DNA from: CAVBBU01 sp963593765
GTDB taxonomy: Bacteria; Bacillota; Clostridia; Lachnospirales; Lachnospiraceae
Direction: 5' to 3'
Assembly: GCA_963593765.1 (NCBI GenBank)
Contig: CAVBBU010000059.1
Coordinates: 1 to 12,627 of the forward strand
Length of the DNA stretch: 12,627 nt
Part shown: one piece after another, positions 7,541 through 12,627 of the stretch
Position numbering within the stretch: the first letter of the stretch is position 1
How the letters are laid out: each line of letters begins with the position of its first letter
The notes under the pieces: model-generated
Databases searched by the model: none
What the model was told of the DNA's origin: nothing
The model's input: only the letters and a program-made list of their open reading frames with translations
Translations under genes and position numbers: made by a program

Positions 7541-8560
7541 TTAGAACTGATTTATAAAGCGGATATCATTTTCATATAGAAGTCTCATGTCGTCTATCTC
7601 GTACTTAAGAAGTGCTATCCTCTCTAGTCCTACTCCAAAGGCAAAGCCCTGATATACATTCTTGTCTATATTGCACATATCAAAAACATTAGGATGCACC
7701 ATACCGCAGCCTAGTATCTCTATCCAGCCAGAGCCCTTACAAAATCTACAGCCCTTGCCGCCGCACTTAAAGCAGCTTACGTCCATCTCTGCAGACGGCT
7801 CTGTAAATGGGAAGTGGTGAGGTCTGAATCTAACCTTAGTTTCCTCTCCAAACATTTCCTTAGCAAATTCAGCAAGTGTACCCTTAAGGTCTGCAAAGGT
7901 AATTCCCTTATCTATAACAAGCCCCTCTACCTGATGGAAGCTTGGTGAATGTGTTGCATCTACCTCATCGGATCTAAAAACTCTTCCCGGAGATATCATA
8001 CGTATAGGAAGCTTTCCCTCCTCCATAACTCTAGCCTGCACAGGTGAGGTCTGAGTTCTAAGAACTATATCCTTATTAATATAGAAGGTATCCTGCTCGT
8101 CCTTTGCAGGGTGATTTGCCGGTATGTTAAGCTTAGTAAAGTTATACTCATCATATTCTATCTCTGGTCCCTCTACTACCTTATATCCCATACTGGTAAA
8201 TACTCTCTCAACCTCGTTAAGAGCTACTGTATTAGGATGGCTGTGTCCTAGCTCTGCTCTCTTTGCAGGAAGCGTAACATCTATAGTTTCTGCCTTTAGC
8301 TTTAGCTCAAGTGCCTTAGCAGCCATAGAAGCCTTAGCCTCATCAAGCCTTGCCTCAACAGCTGACCTAGCCTCATTAATCATAGCACCAACCTTTGGCT
8401 TATCCTCTGCTGCTACGTCCTTAAGGCTCTTCATGGCAGCAGTAAACTCACCCTTTTTACCAAGAAATGCAACTCTAACCTCATTAAGCTTATCAAGGTT
8501 GTCTGCATTTTTGATTTTCTCTAGTGCTTCCTTTTTAATTCTCTCTAGTTGTTCCTTCAT
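7541..8560 (-). CDS. pheS: Phenylalanine-tRNA ligase alpha subunit
   Basis: PheS is the catalytic subunit that activates phenylalanine with ATP and charges tRNA-Phe. The 339 residues are full length. An N-terminal coiled coil (about 1-90) contacts tRNA, and the class II catalytic core covers 95-335. Visible core motifs are LRTQTSPVQAR (168-178), SFHQVEGLVI (207-216), FTEPSAEMDV (252-261) and the class II motif 3 stretch GVGLERIALL (309-318). Four cysteines, C263, C266, C271 and C274, form a CxxC...CxxC knuckle of the type also seen in other Firmicutes PheS and could bind zinc. The start is ATG, with AAAGGA about ten bases upstream. The leader is only about 23 nt, too short for a T-box. Confidence 0.97.
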   Translation of the reverse strand: MKEQLERIKKEALEKIKNADNLDKLNEVRVAFLGKKGEFTAAMKSLKDVAAEDKPKVGAMINEARSAVEARLDEAKASMAAKALELKLKAETIDVTLPAKRAELGHSHPNTVALNEVERVFTSMGYKVVEGPEIEYDEYNFTKLNIPANHPAKDEQDTFYINKDIVLRTQTSPVQARVMEEGKLPIRMISPGRVFRSDEVDATHSPSFHQVEGLVIDKGITFADLKGTLAEFAKEMFGEETKVRFRPHHFPFTEPSAEMDVSCFKCGGKGCRFCKGSGWIEILGCGMVHPNVFDMCNIDKNVYQGFAFGVGLERIALLKYEIDDMRLLYENDIRFINQF

Positions 8561-8589
8561 AATATATCCATTCCTTTCCTATGAAGTAA

Positions 8590-8618
8590 AAAATAATGAT
8601 TTATTCTTCTTTTGTCAA
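8590..8618 (-). promoter_or_regulatory. pheST promoter overlapping the exporter stop codon
   Basis: A perfect -35 box TTGACA (8618-8613) lies 17 bp from TATTTT (8595-8590), with a predicted start near 8583. The TGA inside TTGACA is the stop codon of the upstream ABC gene. There is no terminator between the two genes, so read-through from the exporter operon is also possible. Confidence 0.68.
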
Positions 8619-10390
8619 GCCTTGCTTATAGCAAACTGGCTATTATACAGCCTGTAGTAAAAGCCCCCCTTTTCTAAAAGCTCCTCATGGCTTCCCTGCT
8701 CTACTATATGTCCTTCATTCATAACTATTATACAGTCAGCATCCTTTATAGTTGACAGCCTGTGAGCAACTATAAAGCTTGTTCTTCCCTTCATCATCTT
8801 TAGAAATGCTTCCTGTATCTTAAGCTCTGTTCTTGTATCTATAGATGATGTCGCTTCATCAAGTATAAGTATAGAAGGAAGTGCTAGCATTACCCTTGCA
8901 ATGCAAAGCAGCTGCCTTTGACCTGCAGATAGGTTTGAGCCCTCGCCTGTTATCTTCGTGTCATAACCATTAGGCAGTCTTCTTATAAAGCTGTCTGCAT
9001 GTGCCTCCTTTGCCGCCGCTACGATCTCATCCATAGTAGCATCAGGCTTACCCATAGAGATATTTTCCTTGATACTTGTATTCTTAAGCCATGTTTCCTG
9101 AAGCACCATACCGTATGTATGTCTTAGGCTGCTTCTTTTTATATCTCTTATATCTACGCCCTCGACCTTTATGCTTCCGGAATTTACATCATAAAATCTC
9201 ATGATAAGATTAATCATGGTTGTTTTTCCGCAGCCTGTAGGTCCAACTATGGCTATGCTTTGCCCAGGCTTAACCGATATAGAAAAGTCCTCTATAAGCG
9301 GCACATCCTTAGTATATGAAAATGATACATGCTCTATATCTACCTTGCCGTCTACACATTCAAGTACGGCTGCATCATCAGCATCCTTTGGAATTTCATC
9401 TTCATCTATAAGTGCAAATACTCTGCTTGCACATGCAACGGAATTTTGCAGCTCAGTTATAACTCCTGATATCTCATTAAATGGCTTTGTATATTGACTT
9501 GCATAGCTTAAAAATATAGTAAGCTCACCTACTGACAAAGCTCCTCTAACAGCTGCTATAGCTCCAAAAACAGCTACGCCTGCATATACTATGCTATTAA
9601 CAAATCTCGTGCTCGGATTAACTGTAGACGAGTAAAAGGTTGCCTTTAGCGAAGCCTTTCTTAGCTCCTCATCTGCCTTATTAAACCTTTCGCATACTTC
9701 CTTTTCTGCATCAAAGGATTTAATACAGGCAATACCATCTATCATCTCATTAACTATAGCTGTCATAGCTCCACGCTTTACAGACTGCTCCTTAAAATAA
9801 ATAAAGGTTTTCTTTGCTATAAACTTTGCAACGAAAAATGACAGCGGTGTTACACACAGTACTATAAGTGCGACAAGTGGATTTATCACAAACATAAATA
9901 TAAGTGTCATAAGTATAGTAAGTATGCCTGTGAAAAACTGTGCAAAGCCAAGAAGCAGCCCTTCTGAAAACTGGTCTACATCTGTTATAATTCTGCTTAT
10001 AGTATCTCCATGGCTGTGGCTGTCTATATAGCCTACTGGTAGTCTTTGAAGCTTATCAAATGCAAGCACACGCATATCTCTTATCATTCTATATGCTATG
10101 CCATTATTAATCGCACTCATAAGCCACTGCGTTATGGCCGTTATAGCCATAAGTATAAGCATTAAAACAACTATAAATGCTATGCCCCTAAAGTCGACAT
10201 CGCCAACTCCAAGCATCATATCTACTGCCCTACCTGTTAGGATAGGAAGTGCAAGAGTTGTTACTACAACTACTATAGCAAGGCAAAGACTAATTACAAG
10301 TCTTAGCCTATATGGCTTCATAAGCTCTAAAACTCTTATGATAGTTTTTTTGTAATCTACATTCTTTCTTTCTGTATTTTGGGTGCTCAT
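8615..10390 (-). CDS. Heterodimeric ABC exporter, subunit with canonical ATPase residues (BmrD/TM288-like)
   Basis: A half-transporter of 591 residues with about six N-terminal membrane helices (to about residue 310) and a C-terminal ATPase. Counted from ATG 10390: Walker A GPTGCGKT at 383-390, Q-loop Q431, signature LSAGQ at 487-491, Walker B ILILDE with catalytic E512, switch H543. The signature departs from LSGGQ, as in BmrD/TM288-type subunits, which pair with a partner lacking the catalytic Glu. The likely role is efflux of drugs or lipid-like compounds; the substrate cannot be read from sequence. ATG 10390 overlaps the upstream stop as ATGA and has GGAGGTGAT ahead of it. An in-frame ATG at 10429 would add 13 residues but lacks a ribosome site. 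Confidence 0.93.
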   Translation of the reverse strand: MSTQNTERKNVDYKKTIIRVLELMKPYRLRLVISLCLAIVVVVTTLALPILTGRAVDMMLGVGDVDFRGIAFIVVLMLILMAITAITQWLMSAINNGIAYRMIRDMRVLAFDKLQRLPVGYIDSHSHGDTISRIITDVDQFSEGLLLGFAQFFTGILTILMTLIFMFVINPLVALIVLCVTPLSFFVAKFIAKKTFIYFKEQSVKRGAMTAIVNEMIDGIACIKSFDAEKEVCERFNKADEELRKASLKATFYSSTVNPSTRFVNSIVYAGVAVFGAIAAVRGALSVGELTIFLSYASQYTKPFNEISGVITELQNSVACASRVFALIDEDEIPKDADDAAVLECVDGKVDIEHVSFSYTKDVPLIEDFSISVKPGQSIAIVGPTGCGKTTMINLIMRFYDVNSGSIKVEGVDIRDIKRSSLRHTYGMVLQETWLKNTSIKENISMGKPDATMDEIVAAAKEAHADSFIRRLPNGYDTKITGEGSNLSAGQRQLLCIARVMLALPSILILDEATSSIDTRTELKIQEAFLKMMKGRTSFIVAHRLSTIKDADCIIVMNEGHIVEQGSHEELLEKGGFYYRLYNSQFAISKA

Positions 10391-12138
10391 GCTCCTATCA
10401 CCTCCTCCTCGGATAATTGTGATAGGCATATCTCCTTATAAAGCCCGCAGTTATTAACTAGCTCCTTGTGTGTACCTATTCCTGCAATGCGACCATCATC
10501 CATAACTATTATCTTGTCTGCATTTGCAATTCCTGCTACTCTTTGCGTAACCATAATAACTGTAGTATCCTTGCTTCTTTTTGCTATAGCAGATCTTAGC
10601 CTTGCATCTGTAGCAAAATCAAGTGCAGATGATGAATCATCAAGTATAAGAACAGGCGAGTTCATAATAAGTGTTCTTGCTATAGAAAGTCTTTGTTTTT
10701 GTCCGCCAGATAAGTTTTTACCTGACTGCGTAACAACGCTTTCATAGCCGTCCTCTCTGCCCTCTATAATCTCTGCTGCCTGTGCATCCTTGGCGGCAAG
10801 AAAGAGCTCATTATCTCCTGCCTGTCTGTTTCCTCTAAGTATATTATCTCTTATAGTTCCTGAAAAAAGAACAACCTTTTGCTGAACTGTTCCTACAAGT
10901 CTGTGAAGAGATCCTAGCTTATATTTTTTAATATCATTTCCTGCTATGGCTATGCTTCCGCTTGTTGCATCATAATCTCTTGATATAAGGCGAATAAGCG
11001 TAGTCTTGCCTGCCCCTGTACCTCCTATAATTCCTACTGTATCTCCCTTTGCTATAGTTAGGTTGATATCGCTAAGTGCAGCTCCTGCGGCATTTGGATA
11101 GGTAAAGCTTACATTGTTAAAGCTAATTGCTGCAGCATTTTTATTCTCCATGCCATTCCATGCACTAAGTGCATCCAAGTCACCATCCTTTAAGGTATTC
11201 TTCATGGCAAATATCTCATTTATCCTATTTGCACAAGCCTGTGCCTTAGAAACAAGTATTATAGTATTAGTCAGCTTTATAAGCTCAACAAGTATCTGCG
11301 ACATATAGTTGACTAATGCTACAACCTCTCCCTGTGTTAGTGTTCCTATGCTTACATTAATGGCACCTGAATTTATAAGTGCTACTATACCAAGGTTAAT
11401 TACAACATAGGTAAGCGGATTCATAAGAGCAGAAACATTTCCTGCCTTTATCTGCTTTATATTAAGCTCCTCTGAGGATTCTCTATAGGTTCTTTTCTCA
11501 TAATCCTCTCTGCAAAAGGTTCTTATAACTCTAACGCCTGATAGATTTTCTGATGTCTGATCTAATACCTCGTCAAGCTTTTTTTGAACTATTCTATATA
11601 GCTTAACTGTTTTATCCATAATGGCTGCAACTACTATAAATAATACTACTATTACAGCCAAAAAGATAAGTGCCTCACTGCCCTTAACATAGTATGACAT
11701 AATAAGTGCACCAAAAACTATGATAGGCGACCTAAGTATCAGTCTGAATATCATATTTACGCCGTTTTGGATTTGGTTAGAGTCACTTGTCATTCTAGTA
11801 ATAAGTGTTGCACTTCCTGCAATATCTGTCTCGGCACTAGAAAGCGACATGATGTGCTTAAAAAGATCGTTACGAAGCTCCGTTCCTACTCCGACTGCTG
11901 CCTTTGCACTAAAGTATTGTGCGGTAATAGCAAAAAAAAGGCCTGCTATTCCAAAGCCTAGAAGGATAAGACCTCTACTATATATATACAGCTTGTCATG
12001 ATTTGCAATTCCTATATCTATAATAGAAGAAATAACTAGTGGCACGAGTAGCTCAAAGAGTGCCTCTAGGCATTTAAACAAAGGAGAAAGCACAGCCTCG
12101 AGCTTATAATTTTTCAAATATCTGCTTAGCTTTAACAT
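10387..12138 (-). CDS. Heterodimeric ABC exporter, subunit with degenerate ATPase site (BmrC/TM287-like)
   Basis: A half-transporter of 583 residues with N-terminal membrane helices (to about 300) and an ATPase domain. Walker A is GGTGAGKT (372-379), the Q-loop lies in VQQKVVLF (418-425) and the signature is a canonical LSGGQ (476-480). Walker B reads VLILDD, with Asp501 where the catalytic Glu belongs, and the switch His is replaced by Gln532 in VTQR. This set marks the degenerate half of asymmetric exporters such as BmrCD, LmrCD and TM287/288. Its intact LSGGQ should complete the active site of the downstream partner, to which it is coupled by a four-base overlap. ATG 12138 follows AAGGAT at about nine bases. 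Promoter at 12171-12199. No cognate regulator gene is visible. Confidence 0.93.
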   Translation of the reverse strand: MLKLSRYLKNYKLEAVLSPLFKCLEALFELLVPLVISSIIDIGIANHDKLYIYSRGLILLGFGIAGLFFAITAQYFSAKAAVGVGTELRNDLFKHIMSLSSAETDIAGSATLITRMTSDSNQIQNGVNMIFRLILRSPIIVFGALIMSYYVKGSEALIFLAVIVVLFIVVAAIMDKTVKLYRIVQKKLDEVLDQTSENLSGVRVIRTFCREDYEKRTYRESSEELNIKQIKAGNVSALMNPLTYVVINLGIVALINSGAINVSIGTLTQGEVVALVNYMSQILVELIKLTNTIILVSKAQACANRINEIFAMKNTLKDGDLDALSAWNGMENKNAAAISFNNVSFTYPNAAGAALSDINLTIAKGDTVGIIGGTGAGKTTLIRLISRDYDATSGSIAIAGNDIKKYKLGSLHRLVGTVQQKVVLFSGTIRDNILRGNRQAGDNELFLAAKDAQAAEIIEGREDGYESVVTQSGKNLSGGQKQRLSIARTLIMNSPVLILDDSSSALDFATDARLRSAIAKRSKDTTVIMVTQRVAGIANADKIIVMDDGRIAGIGTHKELVNNCGLYKEICLSQLSEEEVIGA

Positions 12139-12170
12139 TATATAATTATCCTTTCAAAACGTACTATGTG

Positions 12171-12199
12171 AGTATAAATATATAAATCTGTAGTGTCAA
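12171..12199 (-). promoter_or_regulatory. Promoter of the ABC exporter operon
   Basis: A perfect -35 box TTGACA (12199-12194) is 17 bp from TATACT (12176-12171). The predicted start near 12164 leaves a leader of about 26 nt with a ribosome site, too short for a riboswitch or leader peptide. Transcripts from this promoter would not include the structured region further upstream. Confidence 0.8.
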
Positions 12200-12211
12200 T
12201 AAAAATTATGC

Positions 12212-12231
12212 TGCGTACGCACTCTTCGAAG
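12212..12231. repeat. Two short palindromes upstream of the exporter promoter
   Basis: TGCGTACGCA (12212-12221) and CTTCGAAG (12224-12231) are perfect palindromes two bases apart, beginning 12 bp upstream of the -35 box. They could be protein-binding sites, but each is short and chance is a real alternative. Confidence 0.4.
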
Positions 12232-12280
12232 TACATAAATTTTAGAACTTGTTTTTCTATAGTAGTGATAGAATTAAACT

Positions 12281-12295
12281 CCTGCATATATGTGC
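12281..12295 (+). repeat. Copy 1 of the CCTGCAT/TATGTG element
   Basis: CCTGCATATATGTGC. Its reverse complement matches 12350-12369 over 7 + 8 bases, with five extra bases in the latter. Its first 13 bases recur exactly at 12615-12627. Confidence 0.75.
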
Positions 12296-12349
12296 CAAGA
12301 CTCAGGTTGATTCTATATCTATATTTATATAACGCACGCCCTTCTCACA

Positions 12350-12369
12350 GCACATACGTATTATGCAGG
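12350..12369 (-). repeat. Copy 2 of the CCTGCAT/TATGTG element, inverted
   Basis: On the plus strand GCACATACGTATTATGCAGG; on the minus strand it reads CCTGCAT-AATAC-GTATGTGC. It can pair with copy 1 or with copy 3, but not with both at once. Confidence 0.75.
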
Positions 12370-12495
12370 TACGTTCGCACTCTAGTGCTCGTGTGCCCCA
12401 GGGCATCTTCTCTTTCGGCTACGCCGAAATTCACCTTACAGCGGTTCTAACAAGCCTGCCAGAGGCAGCCTTGAAGAACCAGGCCTCGCACATGC

Positions 12496-12513
12496 CCTGC
12501 ATTATAGTATGTG
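12496..12513 (+). repeat. Copy 3 of the CCTGCAT/TATGTG element
   Basis: CCTGCAT-TATA-GTATGTG, same orientation as copy 1. It forms the other side of the terminal stem of the candidate RNA by pairing with copy 2. Confidence 0.7.
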
Positions 12514-12614
12514 TCTGCTCGAGGGCTTGGATTCGCAAAAATAGAGATAAAAGTTTCTTACTTATTAGGAAAATTCGAGACATTAAAATAAACATATTTT
12601 GAGATAAAGAAAAA

Positions 12615-12627
12615 CCTGCATATATGT
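12615..12627 (+). repeat. Copy 4 of the CCTGCAT/TATGTG element, cut by the window edge
   Basis: CCTGCATATATGT is identical to the first 13 bases of copy 1, 334 bases away, and runs off the window. Nearby sequence on the left is not shared, so this is a short dispersed repeat rather than a visible tandem duplication. Confidence 0.65.

Larger units (their letters stand above)
12350..12513. ncRNA. Candidate structured RNA (family not recognised; strand uncertain)
   Basis: By hand count 12371-12500 is about 58% GC, against roughly 22-29% in the flanks, as for a structured RNA in an AT-rich genome. Minus-strand reading: CACATAC (12513-12507) and ATGCAGG (12502-12496) pair with GTATGTG (12357-12351) and CCTGCAT (12369-12363), closing the whole island with an interrupted 14-bp stem. 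Inside are three clear hairpins. 12480-12443 has GGTTCT/AGAACC around a second arm (ggcagcctt/aagcctgcc) with one G-G mismatch. 12429-12413 is a perfect 7-bp TTTCGGC/GCCGAAA stem. 12405-12394 is TGCC/GGCA. A weaker 4-bp one is at 12388-12377. There is no convincing long ORF. No minus promoter or terminator was found; a weak plus promoter (TTGATT 12307, TATAAC 12328, 15-bp spacer) leaves the strand open. Confidence 0.5.

Noticed and set aside
8561..8614. T-box or other leader riboswitch before pheST
   Set aside because: The gap is only about 54 bases and contains no T-box sequence or terminator.
8124..8657. 177-codon open frame on the plus strand over pheS
   Set aside because: It is antisense to pheS, Ser/Leu/Ala-rich, and shows no domain or ribosome site.
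10391..10429. Upstream ATG that would extend the second ABC subunit by 13 residues
   Set aside because: The extension lies inside the first subunit's coding end, and the strong GGAGGTGAT points to the ATG at 10390.
12484..12524. Alternative hairpin CCTCG...CACAT/ATGTG...CGAGG at one end of the RNA candidate, placing ATGCAGG in a loop that could form a pseudoknot with 12363-12369
   Set aside because: It competes with the longer terminal stem for 12507-12513 and has a 6-base bulge; kept only as a possible alternative fold.
12193..12602. Two overlapping plus-strand frames (85 and 79 codons) in the right intergenic region
   Set aside because: Their composition is unlike a protein, they overlap each other, and they run across the hairpins and palindromes; neither has a good ribosome site.

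Overview
The window looks like a low-GC Gram-positive chromosome, most likely a gut-type clostridium of the Lachnospiraceae. That lineage is an inference from four things: AT-rich coding DNA, the order secG-rnr-smpB-ssrA, a heterodimeric ABC exporter beside pheST, and a secreted DUF6273-like protein with choline-binding-type repeats. Every gene I can support lies on the minus strand, so transcription runs from the right edge to the left edge.

Right edge to left, in transcription order. (1) 12139-12627 is a 489-base gene-free stretch. It holds a GC-rich island, about 12350-12513, that folds into several hairpins closed by an interrupted terminal stem. It also holds four copies of a short CCTGCAT/TATGTG element, and a clean promoter for the next genes. 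(2) 12138-8615 encodes two ABC half-exporters overlapping by four bases. One has a degenerate ATPase site and the other a canonical one, the BmrCD/LmrCD/TM287-288 arrangement. (3) 8560-5092 is pheS-pheT, with its own promoter whose -35 box overlaps the stop codon of the exporter gene. (4) 5016-2130 is secG-rnr-smpB, from a promoter whose spacer is an 18-base palindrome. A terminator-like hairpin sits directly against the rnr ribosome binding site. (5) 2058-1722 is ssrA (tmRNA) with its own promoter and a predicted tag ANDNLAYAA. (6) 1671 to the left edge is a secreted cell-surface protein gene broken by a run of nine G. Removing one G restores one frame to the window edge.

Together rnr, smpB and ssrA make a ribosome-rescue module: SmpB and tmRNA free stalled ribosomes and tag the product, and RNase R degrades the faulty mRNA. 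SecG belongs to protein export and PheST charges tRNA-Phe, so most of the window is housekeeping. The less ordinary parts are the two ends: the possible phase-variable surface gene on the left, and the structured, repeat-bearing intergenic region on the right. I did not recognise an RNA family for the latter.
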